From contig NZ_CP026029.1 in the NCBI RefSeq assembly GCF_023520895.1, positions 4,154,001 through 4,218,000 of the forward strand: a stretch of DNA of 64,000 bases, in the 5' to 3' direction. This document shows, one piece after another, positions 7,173 to 17,604 of the stretch; positions within the stretch are counted from its first letter, which is position 1, and every line of letters starts with the position of its first letter. This DNA comes from Paenibacillus sp. PK3_47. GTDB taxonomy: Bacteria; Bacillota; Bacilli; Paenibacillales; Paenibacillaceae. Both the position numbers and the translations under genes were made by a program. Under the pieces are notes generated by a model. It saw only the letters and a program-made list of their open reading frames with translations. It did no database searches and had not been told where the DNA came from.

Positions 7173-8711
7173 ATGAGTGCTGCGGCTCCTGTCGTAGAGT
7201 TGAAGCAAATCACAAAACGCTTTCCCGGTATTATCGCGAACGACTCCATTAGTCTGACGCTGAACAAAGGGGAGATTCATGCACTGCTTGGTGAGAACGG
7301 GGCAGGCAAATCAACCTTGATGAATATCGTATTCGGACTATACCAGCCCGATGAAGGCAGCATCGAAATCGACGGGAAACCGGTTATTATCGATAGCCCT
7401 AATAAAGCTATTGAGCTTGGTATTGGTATGGTTCACCAGCATTTCAAGCTCGTAGATCCTTTTACGGTAACCGAGAATATTGTTCTTGGGATGGAGCCTA
7501 AGAAGGGACTTAAAATCGACTATAAATCTGCAGCGGAAGAGGTTCGTAAGCTATCAGAGCAGTATGGCCTTCAAGTGGATCCGAATGCCAGGATTCATGA
7601 TATTTCGGTCGGCATGCAGCAACGGGTAGAAATTATGAAAACCCTGTACCGCGGGGCGGATATTCTTATATTCGACGAGCCTACCGCTGTATTAACGCCG
7701 CAGGAAATTACTGAATTGATGGCGATTATGAAGCGGCTCGTTGCCGAAGGCAAGTCCATTATTTTGATCACGCACAAACTTAAAGAAATCATGCATATCT
7801 CTGACCGTGTAACCATTATCCGCCGGGGAAAGGTCATCGATACGGTTAATACTTCCGAGACGAACCCGAATGAGCTGGCCGAGAAGATGGTTGGACGCGG
7901 AGTTACCTTCAAGGTGGACAAGCAGGCTCCGCATGTCGGATCAAGCGTGCTCAAACTGACCAATGTCAGCAGCAAGAGCAAGGATGGTGTGCCTGTCCTG
8001 AACGGTCTCAGCTTTGATGTGAAGGCTGGCGAAATTCTCGGAATCGCAGGCGTTGACGGCAATGGACAAAGTGAGCTGATTCAGGCGATTACAGGCCTGC
8101 GCAAGATTGATTCAGGCTCCATTACCGTGTCGGGCAAGGAAATTGCCAACCTTTCTCCGCGCAAAATTTCCGAGATGAATGTGTCCCATATTCCGGAGGA
8201 CCGCCACAAACACGGGCTGGTGCTGGATTTCAGCGTGAGCGAGAATATGGTGCTCGAAACCTACTATAAGAGCCCTTATAATCAAAATGGGTTTCTGAAG
8301 ATGGATGTCATCGACCGTCATGCCGAGGATTTGATCAAGCAGTTTGATGTACGTACACCTTCGATTGAGACCAAAGCCCGCTCCTTATCAGGGGGGAATC
8401 AGCAAAAAGCGATTATTGCGCGGGAAATAGACAAAAATCCGACATTGCTTATTGCCGCACAGCCTACACGCGGTCTTGATGTCGGTGCCATTGAATTTGT
8501 ACAAAAGCAGCTGATTGCCCAGCGTGACCAAGGGAAAGCCGTATTGCTGATTTCCTTTGAGCTGGATGAAATCATGAATGTATCCGACAGAATTGCTGTT
8601 ATTTATGAAGGTCAAATTGTCGGTGAAGTGTTCCCGCAGGATACAAATGACCAGGAATTGGGTCTGATGATGGCGGGCAGCCTGAAGCGGGGAGGAAATG
8701 CAGGTGCATAG
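7173..8711 (+). CDS. nupO: Nucleoside ABC importer, double ATPase
   Basis: A 512-residue protein with two fused ATP-binding cassettes that powers nucleoside import, of the sugar/nucleoside type (RbsA-like). The first cassette has Walker A GENGAGKST (40-48), signature SVGMQQR and Walker B ILIFDEP. The second has a degenerate Walker A (GVDGNGQSE), an intact LSGGNQQK signature and a degenerate Walker B region (LLIAAQPTRGLD), as is usual in this family. ATG 7173 follows a GAGGG site. The 3' end overlaps the first permease gene by 14 bases, indicating translational coupling. Confidence 0.92.
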   Translation: MSAAAPVVELKQITKRFPGIIANDSISLTLNKGEIHALLGENGAGKSTLMNIVFGLYQPDEGSIEIDGKPVIIDSPNKAIELGIGMVHQHFKLVDPFTVTENIVLGMEPKKGLKIDYKSAAEEVRKLSEQYGLQVDPNARIHDISVGMQQRVEIMKTLYRGADILIFDEPTAVLTPQEITELMAIMKRLVAEGKSIILITHKLKEIMHISDRVTIIRRGKVIDTVNTSETNPNELAEKMVGRGVTFKVDKQAPHVGSSVLKLTNVSSKSKDGVPVLNGLSFDVKAGEILGIAGVDGNGQSELIQAITGLRKIDSGSITVSGKEIANLSPRKISEMNVSHIPEDRHKHGLVLDFSVSENMVLETYYKSPYNQNGFLKMDVIDRHAEDLIKQFDVRTPSIETKARSLSGGNQQKAIIAREIDKNPTLLIAAQPTRGLDVGAIEFVQKQLIAQRDQGKAVLLISFELDEIMNVSDRIAVIYEGQIVGEVFPQDTNDQELGLMMAGSLKRGGNAGA

Positions 8712-9777
8712 ATTGAAAAAAATCTTCGCAACAGACAGCTACATTGTACCTCTGGTTGCGATTGTAATGGGCTTCCTGGTCGGAGCCGTTGTCATGCTGA
8801 TTGGCGGATACGACCCGATAGCTGCATACTCCGCGCTGTTCAAGCGTGTATTCGGGAGTCCATATGACTTCGGTGAAGCTGTCCGTGAAATGACGCCGCT
8901 GATGTTCACTGGTCTTGCTGTAGCCTTTGCTTTCCGCTCAGGGATGTTTAACATCGGTGCGGACGGCCAGGTGCTGATCGGCATGACTGCTGCCACATTG
9001 GTCGGTATCAAGCTGTCCGGGCTTCCGGCATTCCTGCTGGTTCCGCTTGCGGTGATCGCTGCAGGGCTGGCCGGGGGGATGTGGGCCGGTATTGCCGGTT
9101 ACCTCAAGGCTAAGCGCGGAATCAATGAAGTTATTACTACGATCATGCTGAACTGGATTGCGCTCTATCTGTCGAATTATATTATCAGAAACTTCCTGCT
9201 CCTCCAAGGGCAGAACCGTTCGCAGGACATACCGGCTTCGCTGTCCATGCCTTTCCTGAATGATATTTTCGATAATGCCCGTATACACTGGGGGACGGCG
9301 ATTGCGCTTTGTGCAGCACTGTTCTTCTATGTCTACCTGTGGAAAACCAAACAGGGGTACGAGATGCGTGCTGTCGGCCTGAATCCGAATGCCGCTGAAT
9401 ATGCCGGGATGAATGTCGGCCGTAATGTTGTCAAAGCCATGTTCATCAGTGGTGCTTTTGCCGGTCTGGCAGGAGCAGGCGAAGTGCTGGGCGTATTCCA
9501 CTACCAGTCTATATTTGCCGCATCACCTGGTTACGGCTTTAACGGTATTGCCGTAGCTTTGCTTGGTCTGACTCATCCGCTGGGGGTTATCCTGGCAGCC
9601 ATTCTGTATGGTATGCTGACTTACGGTGCTGCAGGTATGAGCTTTGGCGCAGACGTTCCGCCGGAGCTGATCCGGATCGTAATCGGTTCAATTATATTCT
9701 TTATTGCGGCACAAGGAATTGTCCGCTGGGTGCTTAAACCGTTCTACCTTAAGCGCAAGAAAGAGAAGGTGTTATAG
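8698..9777 (+). CDS. nupP: Nucleoside ABC importer permease 1
   Basis: A 359-residue membrane permease of the BPD_transp_2/RbsC-like family, which forms half of the transport channel. It has about nine to ten hydrophobic segments, the FNIGADGQ motif (near 83), the EVITTIMLNWIA segment and a GLNPNAAEYAGMN cytoplasmic loop that contacts the ATPase. The start overlaps the end of the ATPase gene and has GGGGAGG just upstream. It ends one base before the next permease start, so the two are tightly coupled. A short basic tail follows the last helix. Confidence 0.92.
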   Translation: MQVHRLKKIFATDSYIVPLVAIVMGFLVGAVVMLIGGYDPIAAYSALFKRVFGSPYDFGEAVREMTPLMFTGLAVAFAFRSGMFNIGADGQVLIGMTAATLVGIKLSGLPAFLLVPLAVIAAGLAGGMWAGIAGYLKAKRGINEVITTIMLNWIALYLSNYIIRNFLLLQGQNRSQDIPASLSMPFLNDIFDNARIHWGTAIALCAALFFYVYLWKTKQGYEMRAVGLNPNAAEYAGMNVGRNVVKAMFISGAFAGLAGAGEVLGVFHYQSIFAASPGYGFNGIAVALLGLTHPLGVILAAILYGMLTYGAAGMSFGADVPPELIRIVIGSIIFFIAAQGIVRWVLKPFYLKRKKEKVL

Positions 9778-10734
9778 ATGGATCTGCAGACGTTAGGACA
9801 GTTGCTCAATACAACGCTTGTTTTTTCCACGGCGCTCATTTTCGCTGCACTTGGCGGCATCTTCTCTGAACGCTCCGGCGTTGTCAACATCGGTCTTGAA
9901 GGTTTGATGATGTTTGGTGCTTTTGCTGCTGCAGTGGGCGGTTATTATGCCCAGGATGCAGGAATGGGTGCGTGGGCTCCCTGGGTGGGTGTACTCTGTG
10001 CCATGGCTGTCGGAGTGATCGGCTCACTGATTCATGCCGTCGCCTCGATTACCTTCAAAGCGGATCAGACCATCAGCGGTACGGTCATCAACTTCCTGGC
10101 GGCAGGAAGCACGCTGTATATGGTTAAGCTGTTTTTTGAAGGGGCAGGCGAGACTCCGCTGATTGAGGGGTTCAGAAAGGTATCCATTCCGTGGCTTTCT
10201 GACATTCCGGTTATCGGCAACGGGATTTTTAATTCCTATCCGACTACTTACCTGGCGATTATTCTCGTCATTGTTATTTATTTTGTGCTTTTCAAGACAC
10301 CGTTCGGTCTCCGTTTGCGTGCTGTCGGAGAACATCCGAGTGCTGCGGACACCTTGGGTGTCAACGTCAAACGGATGAGATACATCGGCGTTATGCTGAG
10401 CGGTCTGCTGGCGGGTATCGGCGGAGCGACCATCACTTTGACAACAACAGGTACTTTTGCCCACAATACGATTTCCGGCCAAGGGTTTATTGCGATTGCC
10501 GCAATGATCTTCGGGAAGTGGAATCCGGTGGGCGCCTTCGGAGCAGCTGTATTCTTCGGGTTCTCCCAGGCAATCCGCAACTATGTGCAGCTGTTTGAAT
10601 GGTCGAGAAGTATTCCGCAGGAATTTATCTTCATGATTCCTTACGTCCTCACCATCATCGTTTTGGTCAGTGCTGTCGGCCGGTCTTCGGCTCCAAAAGC
10701 ATTGGGGGAACCGTACGACCCCAGCAAGCGCTAA
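9778..10734 (+). CDS. nupQ: Nucleoside ABC importer permease 2
   Basis: A 318-residue permease, partner of the preceding one, of the same BPD_transp_2 family but the shorter NupQ type. Features are FSERSGVVNIGLEGLMMFGA (about 27-46), a VGEHPSAADTLGVNVKRMRY coupling loop (near 184) and a GQGFIAIAAMIFGKWNP segment. About eight membrane helices are predicted. The ATG immediately follows the stop of nupP. It is the last gene of the operon, followed by a strong terminator. Confidence 0.92.
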   Translation: MDLQTLGQLLNTTLVFSTALIFAALGGIFSERSGVVNIGLEGLMMFGAFAAAVGGYYAQDAGMGAWAPWVGVLCAMAVGVIGSLIHAVASITFKADQTISGTVINFLAAGSTLYMVKLFFEGAGETPLIEGFRKVSIPWLSDIPVIGNGIFNSYPTTYLAIILVIVIYFVLFKTPFGLRLRAVGEHPSAADTLGVNVKRMRYIGVMLSGLLAGIGGATITLTTTGTFAHNTISGQGFIAIAAMIFGKWNPVGAFGAAVFFGFSQAIRNYVQLFEWSRSIPQEFIFMIPYVLTIIVLVSAVGRSSAPKALGEPYDPSKR

Positions 10735-10768
10735 AGCATACAGATTGTACTATACACGTAATCCAAAG

Positions 10769-10806
10769 ACGCATTTCCGGCAAGTCCGGAGATGCGTTTT
10801 TTTTTT
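10769..10806 (+). terminator. Terminator after nupQ
   Basis: ACGCATTTCCGG pairs with CCGGAGATGCGT (one wobble) and is followed by nine T. Confidence 0.93.
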
Positions 10807-10915
10807 GCTGCATTAACCCGGAGGCAGTCCTGGTGAGGGCATGTGTACAGGCGAGTAGAGGGAGTGATGAATACACTGTCTTGAAACTTGAGCGAATGAC
10901 TTTAGGAGGGATATT

Positions 10916-11260
10916 ATGACACAGCCGGTAACGAAGAAGCAGGTCATGAAGCTGGTGGGCAAAAATATTGTGGCAGTGAAGAAGGACGGTACCAAGGTAA
11001 CAGGCAAGCTGATCCGCATCTCCGGAAATCAGCTGATTATGCAGCGGGTCAATGGTAAAAAAGTGCAAACTAAAGCTTTAATTCCGCTGGTGCTGTTTGA
11101 CCTTTTGGCAGTGGGTACGGCTCCTTATGCCTATGGTCCGAAATACGGTCCCGGATATGGTGGATATGGCGGCCCTGTATCTCCTTACGGCTACGGATAC
11201 GGTCCTTATGGTCCTGGCGGTTACGGGGGCAAGCCATATCCTCCCATCGGCTTTTTTTAA
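10916..11260 (+). CDS. Small protein with Gly/Tyr/Pro-rich tail
   Basis: A 114-residue protein of unknown function. The first 55 residues are basic and look like a small Sm-like beta barrel (GKNIVAVKKDGTKVTGKLIR, then LIMQRVNGKKVQTKAL). The last half is a Gly/Tyr/Pro repeat region (GYGGYGGP, YGYGYGPYGPGG) of the kind found in spore-coat and surface-associated proteins. ATG 10916 has a TAGGAGGG site at good distance. It sits alone between the nup terminator and the convergent acetyltransferase gene. A coat or surface role is only a suggestion from composition. Confidence 0.75.
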   Translation: MTQPVTKKQVMKLVGKNIVAVKKDGTKVTGKLIRISGNQLIMQRVNGKKVQTKALIPLVLFDLLAVGTAPYAYGPKYGPGYGGYGGPVSPYGYGYGPYGPGGYGGKPYPPIGFF

Positions 11261-11281
11261 GCCCGGAAATGGATTGGGTCC

Positions 11282-11728
11282 TTATTTGAACTGTTTCTCG
11301 AATTCATAACAATAGTTTTGCGGCTGATACCGGGTTACGCTGTAACCTAATTTTTGATAAAAAGAAATGCCGGCCGTATTCCCTGCGTCCACGGATACCT
11401 TAGCCCTTTGGCATCCGCGTGATAATGCAAACCGCTCCGCACGGTCCATCAGCATGTTGCCCCAGTGCCTGCGGCGTGCTGCAGGGGCTACGGCCAGCAT
11501 GTCAATGTAGAGCAAATCACCATGCAGCATAAAGTGGACAAACCCCAGCGGATCGCTCTCATAGTCTGGACAGGCTACCAGGGTTACCCCCTGCCCCAAG
11601 CGGCGCGGCAGGTCTTTTCTGACCTGGTTAATTACAGGCTGCGGAAGATGTGATAATGGTACAAGCTGTTTTTCAATTAAATCCAGAATGACGCTGTCGT
11701 CCTGCTTGGGTCTGCGATAACGTATCAT
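11282..11728 (-). CDS. GNAT-family N-acetyltransferase
   Basis: A 148-residue acetyl-CoA-dependent acetyltransferase of the GNAT fold. The acetyl-CoA-binding motif A is VAPAARRRHWGNMLMDRAE (near 80-98), where the usual Q/RxxGxG/A reads RRRHWG; motif B is GISFYQKLGYS near the C terminus. The substrate is unknown. ATG 11728 follows a long G-rich site. It converges with the Gly/Tyr-rich gene, with only 21 bases between the stops, and is divergent from the ilv leader. Confidence 0.85.
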   Translation of the reverse strand: MIRYRRPKQDDSVILDLIEKQLVPLSHLPQPVINQVRKDLPRRLGQGVTLVACPDYESDPLGFVHFMLHGDLLYIDMLAVAPAARRRHWGNMLMDRAERFALSRGCQRAKVSVDAGNTAGISFYQKLGYSVTRYQPQNYCYEFEKQFK

Positions 11729-11815
11729 GGAGCGCCCCCCCTTTCCACATATTGTCGTACATCATATGCCTTCCGGGGTGTGGGCGTTACGGAAAGAACA
11801 TGACAACAATTTGTG

Positions 11816-11830
11816 TCAATTCTGAAAATA
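11816..11830 (+). promoter_or_regulatory. Possible CodY box upstream of ilvB
   Basis: The 15-mer ending CTGAAAATA matches about 10 of 15 positions of the CodY consensus AATTTTCWGAAAATT and lies just before the -35 box. CodY represses ilvB in B. subtilis. The match is modest. Confidence 0.3.
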
Positions 11831-11836
11831 TGGGTA

Positions 11837-11865
11837 TTGACTATCCGTGTGAGGAATCATATAAT
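11837..11865 (+). promoter_or_regulatory. Sigma-A promoter of ilv-leu operon
   Basis: TTGACT (11837-11842), a 17-base spacer and TATAAT (11860-11865), positioned to start the T-box leader near 11872. Confidence 0.9.
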
Positions 11866-11871
11866 GTGTCT

Positions 11872-12237
11872 AAACATTTTATCGAACATACATGCATCGG
11901 CAATGATGAGGACGAAGTTTTAAGGGCTCTTTTGCTCAGAGAGTGAGAGGATATGCTGCAACCTCCACCGAAATCCCTTATATACGAGCTCACCTCGGAG
12001 CTGTTTCCCTGAAAGGTCCACCGGCAGAAGTGGTGGAATTATTAGGGGGAATCGTATAGTCCGCGTTACGGACTTCAGGTACAGAGATTAGGGCCCTGCC
12101 TACATCGATGGATCTTTGTTACCTGATAAGGCGTTGCATCGCGAGATGTAATGCAAACATGGGTGGTACCACGGAAGATCAACCTTTCGTCCCTCACGCG
12201 CTTTTATTTGGCGCGTGGGAGGCGGAAGGTTTTTTTG
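11872..12237 (+). promoter_or_regulatory. T-box leader (probable leucine) of ilvB operon
   Basis: The leader holds the canonical T-box TGGGTGGTACCACGG (12160-12174), whose TGGT bulge pairs with the acceptor end of uncharged tRNA. A stem I region starts near 11903 (AATGATGAGGACGAAG). The intrinsic terminator pairs 12181-12201 with 12211-12231 and ends in seven T by 12237. In stem I a CTC triplet (11989-11991, in GAGCTCACC) is the best specifier codon, pointing to tRNA-Leu(GAG) as for the B. subtilis ilv-leu operon. Uncharged tRNA would favour the antiterminator and allow ilvB expression. The 645-base gap before ilvB is mostly this element; short ORFs inside it are not genes. Confidence 0.93.
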
Positions 12238-12373
12238 TTGACACAGAAGTTCTGGATCCATTATCCAGACTGGTGAACAATTCTTCCGGTTGAGTTAACC
12301 GGCCCTTATTGCCAATAACCAAGACGGTCTGTCATTTGCATAAGCGTGTTAAATATCGAGGGGAGGAATACTG

Positions 12374-14122
12374 ATGAGTGCGCAATTACCGGAAGTGCGG
12401 TCTACAGAGCAGTTACGTGAGAAATGGAAGAATCCGGAGGTCATCACTGGTTCCGAAATCCTGCTGCGCAGTCTGGTTCTGGAGGATGTAGACACTGTCT
12501 TCGGATACCCCGGCGGAGCCGTACTGTACATCTATGATGCGCTTCACGGATTTGAGGATTTCAAGCATATTCTTACGCGTCATGAACAAGGCGCCATTCA
12601 CGCCGCTGACGGTTATGCCAGAGCAAGCGGCAAACCCGGTGTATGTATCGCTACCTCGGGACCGGGAGCAACCAATCTCGTAACCGGCATAGCGACAGCC
12701 TTTATGGATTCAGTGCCGCTCGTGGTAATCACCGGTAATGTATTCTCCAGCCTGATCGGCACAGATGCTTTTCAGGAAGCGGACATTACGGGCATCACGA
12801 TGCCGATTACGAAGCACAGTTACCTGGTACGCGATGTAGAAGACCTTCCGCGGATTATTCATGAAGCGTTCCATATTGCGAACACTGGCCGCAAAGGTCC
12901 GGTACTGATTGACATCCCTAAGGATGTATCGGCAGCGAAGACCCTGTTCACGCCGGTGCAGCAGCAGGGAGTGAACCTCCGCGGTTACAACCCGCGCACT
13001 GTACCGAACAAGCTTCAGCTGGATAAGCTGGTGCGCGCCATATCTGCCGCAGAACGTCCGATTATTATTGCAGGCGGCGGCGTGATCTACTCCGGTGCAC
13101 ATGAAGCGATGTACGAATTCGCGAAGAAGACAGAAATTCCGATTACGACTACACTGCTTGGACTCGGCGGTTTCCCGAGCGGAGATGACCTGTGGATGGG
13201 CATGCCGGGTATGCATGGTACCTACACTGCGAATAATGCGATTCAGCAATGTGACCTGCTCATTAATATCGGTGCCCGGTTTGATGACCGTGTAACAGGC
13301 AAGCTGGACGGCTTCGCACCAAAGGCCAAGATTGTGCATATCGACATTGATCCGGCGGAAATCGGCAAGAATGTAACCCCTGATATTCCAATCGTCGGCG
13401 ATGTGAAGACAGTGCTGGAAATGCTGATTCCTGATGTAAGCCGTGCAGCTAATGCGGATGCATGGAGAACGCAGATTGCCCAGTGGAAGCTGGATAAGCC
13501 GCTTCGCTACAACGATTCGGATACAGAGCTCAAGCCGCAGTGGGTCATCGAAATGATCAATGAAACCACTAAGGGTGAGGCTATCGTTACTACAGACGTA
13601 GGACAGCACCAGATGTGGGCTGCACAGTATTACAAATTCAATCATCCGCGCTCATGGATTACTTCCGGCGGTCTGGGGACGATGGGCTTCGGATTCCCGT
13701 CAGCCATCGGTGCGCAAATGGCGCAGCCGGAACGGCTGGTAGTATCGATCAATGGCGACGGCGGAATGCAGATGTGTTCGCAGGAGCTGGCCATCTGTGC
13801 CATCAATAATATACCGGTCAAAATCGTAGTCATTAACAATCAGGTCCTTGGAATGGTCCGGCAGTGGCAGAATCTCATTTATGAGAAACGCTACAGCTAT
13901 ACCGACCTCGCCGGCAGCCCGGATTTTGTAAAGCTGGCTGAAGCTTACGGTGTAAAGGGACTGCGGGCAACGAACAAGGAAGAGGCTGGCGCAGTGTGGA
14001 AGGAAGCTCTGGAAACGCCTGGACCCGTTCTGGTAGAATTCGTTGTTCCAAAAGACGAAAATGTCTACCCGATGGTAACTCAAGGGTCAACCATCGATCA
14101 AATGCTGATGGGGGATGAATGA
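12374..14122 (+). CDS. ilvB: Acetolactate synthase large subunit
   Basis: The 582-residue catalytic subunit of acetohydroxyacid synthase, a TPP- and FAD-dependent enzyme that makes 2-acetolactate or 2-aceto-2-hydroxybutyrate in valine, leucine and isoleucine synthesis. The first TPP domain has YPGGAVL and the catalytic glutamate in RHEQGAIHAADGYAR. The central FAD region follows. The C-terminal TPP-binding motif runs from NGDGGMQM to NNQVLGMVRQWQ. ATG 12374 has a GGGGAGG site. First gene of ilvB-ilvH-ilvC-leuA, overlapping ilvH by four bases, under T-box control. Confidence 0.97.
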   Translation: MSAQLPEVRSTEQLREKWKNPEVITGSEILLRSLVLEDVDTVFGYPGGAVLYIYDALHGFEDFKHILTRHEQGAIHAADGYARASGKPGVCIATSGPGATNLVTGIATAFMDSVPLVVITGNVFSSLIGTDAFQEADITGITMPITKHSYLVRDVEDLPRIIHEAFHIANTGRKGPVLIDIPKDVSAAKTLFTPVQQQGVNLRGYNPRTVPNKLQLDKLVRAISAAERPIIIAGGGVIYSGAHEAMYEFAKKTEIPITTTLLGLGGFPSGDDLWMGMPGMHGTYTANNAIQQCDLLINIGARFDDRVTGKLDGFAPKAKIVHIDIDPAEIGKNVTPDIPIVGDVKTVLEMLIPDVSRAANADAWRTQIAQWKLDKPLRYNDSDTELKPQWVIEMINETTKGEAIVTTDVGQHQMWAAQYYKFNHPRSWITSGGLGTMGFGFPSAIGAQMAQPERLVVSINGDGGMQMCSQELAICAINNIPVKIVVINNQVLGMVRQWQNLIYEKRYSYTDLAGSPDFVKLAEAYGVKGLRATNKEEAGAVWKEALETPGPVLVEFVVPKDENVYPMVTQGSTIDQMLMGDE

Positions 14123-14607
14123 CAGTGATGAAACATACGCTTGCTGTACTTGTAAATGACCAGCCGGGTGTGCTGCAGCGGGTATCAGGTTTGTTTGGCC
14201 GCCGGGGCTTTAATATTGAGAGTATCACCGTCGGCCAGTCCGAAGAGGTGGGCTTGTCACGGATGGTCATCGTAACCCTTGGAGACCAGCATACCCTTGA
14301 ACAGATTGAGAAACAGCTTTATAAGCTGATCGATGTGATCAAGGTTGTCGATCTGGGCTCCAAACCGATGGTTGCCCGTGAGCTTGCGCTGATTAAAGTC
14401 AAGGCGGAGCCGTCCGAACGTCCCGAAATTATGGGCGTAGTCGAAACCTTCCGTGCTTCCGTTGTCGATATCGGCACGAACAGCCTCTTGGTACAGGTAG
14501 TGGGAGACACGCAGAAGATTGACGCGATGATCGAACTGCTGAAGCCATACGGTATCAAAGAGCTGTCCCGCACGGGAGTAACGGCGATGATCCGCGGCAA
14601 TGCCTGA
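14119..14607 (+). CDS. ilvH: Acetolactate synthase small (regulatory) subunit
   Basis: A 162-residue regulatory subunit that activates IlvB and gives valine feedback inhibition. An N-terminal ACT domain (LVNDQPGVLQRVSGLFGRRG, then NIESITVG) is followed by the C-terminal ACT-like domain (PEIMGVVETFRASVVD). The ATG at 14119 overlaps the ilvB stop as ATGA and lies four bases after GGGGG. ATG 14128 would give the more usual MKHTLAVLV start and is a close alternative. Translational coupling to ilvB fits the need for equal subunits. Confidence 0.95.
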   Translation: MTVMKHTLAVLVNDQPGVLQRVSGLFGRRGFNIESITVGQSEEVGLSRMVIVTLGDQHTLEQIEKQLYKLIDVIKVVDLGSKPMVARELALIKVKAEPSERPEIMGVVETFRASVVDIGTNSLLVQVVGDTQKIDAMIELLKPYGIKELSRTGVTAMIRGNA

Positions 14608-14682
14608 TAAGTATAATTTACGGCTTTAACGGATTACTGCTTGTTTGCATTAATTTGATAATAACACGATGAATTCCCTGCT

Positions 14683-14754
14683 AAAGAGCGGGGACTTGAA
14701 GAGAAGCCGACAGCAGGCTGCTCTGCTCAGGCTCTCTTGAAGTACCCGCTCTTT
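14683..14754 (+). promoter_or_regulatory. Long hairpin before ilvC
   Basis: AAAGAGCGGG (14683-14692) pairs perfectly with CCCGCTCTTT (14745-14754). The pairing continues inward through ACTTGAAGAGA/TCTCTTGAAGT with few mismatches to AGCAG/CTGCT. There is no T-run. It may stabilise or mark a processing point in the operon mRNA between ilvBH and ilvC. Confidence 0.7.
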
Positions 14755-14773
14755 ACGATGGGTCCCAAATTAA

Positions 14774-15781
<1,008 letters not shown>

Positions 15782-15816
15782 GATCATATACTTAAAATTA
15801 TACCCACTATAGTATA

Positions 15817-15860
15817 CCCTCAGATGCGGCCGTGATTTTGCGGGCCGCATTTGAGGGTTT
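15817..15860 (+). promoter_or_regulatory. Hairpin between ilvC and leuA
   Basis: CCCTCAGATGCGGCC pairs with GGCCGCATTTGAGGG (one mismatch), then only three T. It is probably a weak terminator or processing/stabilising hairpin inside the operon. Confidence 0.65.
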
Positions 15861-15887
15861 AAGCACAATGATCAGGAGGTGCTCAGC

Positions 15888-17429
15888 ATGCGGAAAATTT
15901 ATGTGTTCGACACGACACTGCGTGACGGGGAGCAGTCGCCGGGTGTGAACCTCAACACAAGAGAAAAAGTGGAAATCGCCCACCAGCTCGAAAAGCTGGG
16001 CATTGACCGGATGGAAGCGGGATTTCCCGCCGCTTCACCGGGAGATCTGGCCTCGGTAAATGCGGTGGCAAGAGCGGTGAAGAACGTTACCCTGATCGGG
16101 CTCTCGAGATCCAGAGAGAGTGATATTGATGCGGTCAAAGAAGCGCTTAAGGGTGCACAGGATCCATGCATTCATCTGTTCCTGGCTACATCACCTATAC
16201 ACCGGCAGCATAAGCTGCGCATGGATAAAGCTCAGGTACTGGAAACTGCGCAGTCCGCTATCCGCTATGCGAAGAAGTACTTCCCCAAGCTGGAGTTTTC
16301 TCTGGAGGATGCGGGCCGTACCGAGCGCGATTTCATGGCTGAAATGGTAGCGATGGCGATTCGCGAAGGTGCAAATGTGGTGAACATACCCGATACGGTC
16401 GGCTATTTGAATCCTTCCGAATACGGGGCCATCTTCAAATTCCTGAAGGAAAATGTGCCGGATATCGAACGTGTTCAGCTCAGCGCCCATTGTCATAATG
16501 ACCTGGGAATGGCTACGGCTAACACACTGGCGGCCATCCAAAACGGTGCGGATCAGATCGAAGGTACGATTAATGGTATCGGCGAACGCGCGGGGAATAC
16601 AGCGATTGAAGAGGTTGCGCTGGCACTGGAGACACGGAGTGAATTTTTTAATGCCAAAACTTCACTGGTGCTGTCCGAAATCTCCCGTACCAGCCGGCTG
16701 GTCAGCAAGCTTACCGGTATGGTTGTTCCCGGCAACAAAGCGATTGTCGGCGCTAACGCCTTTGCTCATGAATCGGGAATTCACCAGGACGGCATGCTGA
16801 AGGAGAAGACGACCTACGAGATCATGACGCCAGAGACTATCGGTCTTAAGGAGAGCAAGCTGGTGCTCGGCAAACACTCCGGGCGCCATGCCTTCCGTGA
16901 TAAGCTGAGTGATTTGGGCTATGAGGTTTCCGAAGAAGAGCTGAACGCGGCTTTTGGCAGATTCAAAGAGCTGGCGGATAAAAAGAAGGAAGTATCGGAC
17001 GAAGACATTCTGGCACTGCTGGATGAAAGACTTCTCGATACACCGGAAGTTTACAGCCTGCAGACGATCTATGTTACTTACGGTAATGAGGCTACACCAA
17101 CAGCGAAGGTTATTCTTGACGGCCAGGATCCGGAGCCGATTGTAGCTGTGGCTGAGGGCAACGGTTCTGTCGATGCGATTTACAACGCGATTGATCAGGC
17201 TACCGGAGAGGAAGTAACGCTCGGAGACTATTCGATCAAGGCAGTCAGCCGGGGCAAGGATGCCCAAGGTGAGGTCCACGTGGTCCTGTCACAGGGTGAA
17301 GTTGCGGCACAAGGGCGCGGACTCAGCACCGATATCCTGGAAGCCAGTGCACGGGCTTATCTGGATGCGCTGAACAAGCTGATCGAGAAGCGCAAAACGT
17401 ATACCAAGCGTGATCATGCGCAGCTGTAG
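15888..17429 (+). CDS. leuA: 2-isopropylmalate synthase
   Basis: A 513-residue enzyme joining acetyl-CoA and 2-ketoisovalerate in the first step of leucine synthesis. The TIM barrel starts with [16 protein letters not shown] (metal and substrate site) and has the [13 protein letters not shown] metal-binding histidines near 202. The C-terminal LeuA regulatory domain (about 390-505), which binds leucine for feedback inhibition, is present. ATG 15888 lies seven bases after AGGAGGT. Last gene of the ilv-leu cluster here: leuB is 13 kb away and leuCD are not in the window. Confidence 0.96.
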   Translation: MRKIYVFDTTLRDGEQSPGVNLNTREKVEIAHQLEKLGIDRMEAGFPAASPGDLASVNAVARAVKNVTLIGLSRSRESDIDAVKEALKGAQDPCIHLFLATSPIHRQHKLRMDKAQVLETAQSAIRYAKKYFPKLEFSLEDAGRTERDFMAEMVAMAIREGANVVNIPDTVGYLNPSEYGAIFKFLKENVPDIERVQLSAHCHNDLGMATANTLAAIQNGADQIEGTINGIGERAGNTAIEEVALALETRSEFFNAKTSLVLSEISRTSRLVSKLTGMVVPGNKAIVGANAFAHESGIHQDGMLKEKTTYEIMTPETIGLKESKLVLGKHSGRHAFRDKLSDLGYEVSEEELNAAFGRFKELADKKKEVSDEDILALLDERLLDTPEVYSLQTIYVTYGNEATPTAKVILDGQDPEPIVAVAEGNGSVDAIYNAIDQATGEEVTLGDYSIKAVSRGKDAQGEVHVVLSQGEVAAQGRGLSTDILEASARAYLDALNKLIEKRKTYTKRDHAQL

Positions 17430-17463
17430 CACCTATTCATAAACCTATACTTAGTTTGAAGAG

Positions 17464-17510
17464 AGCCATCTGGTTAAGCAGGTATTCCTGATAACCGGAT
17501 GGCTTTTTTT
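17464..17510 (+). terminator. Terminator after leuA
   Basis: AGCCATCTGGTTA pairs with TAACCGGATGGCT (one wobble) before seven T. It ends the ilvBHC-leuA operon. Confidence 0.93.
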
Positions 17511-17604
17511 ACATGTTCAGACGGCTGTTCAGAAATTGTTCATATGGGGGGATTACAGTTGCGGTACGGAATCATTCATTAGAGAAAGAGAGGTTAGTAA
17601 ACTT

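Noticed and set aside
11752..11946. 64-codon frame within the ilv leader
   Set aside because: Overlaps the promoter and T-box stem I; no ribosome site.
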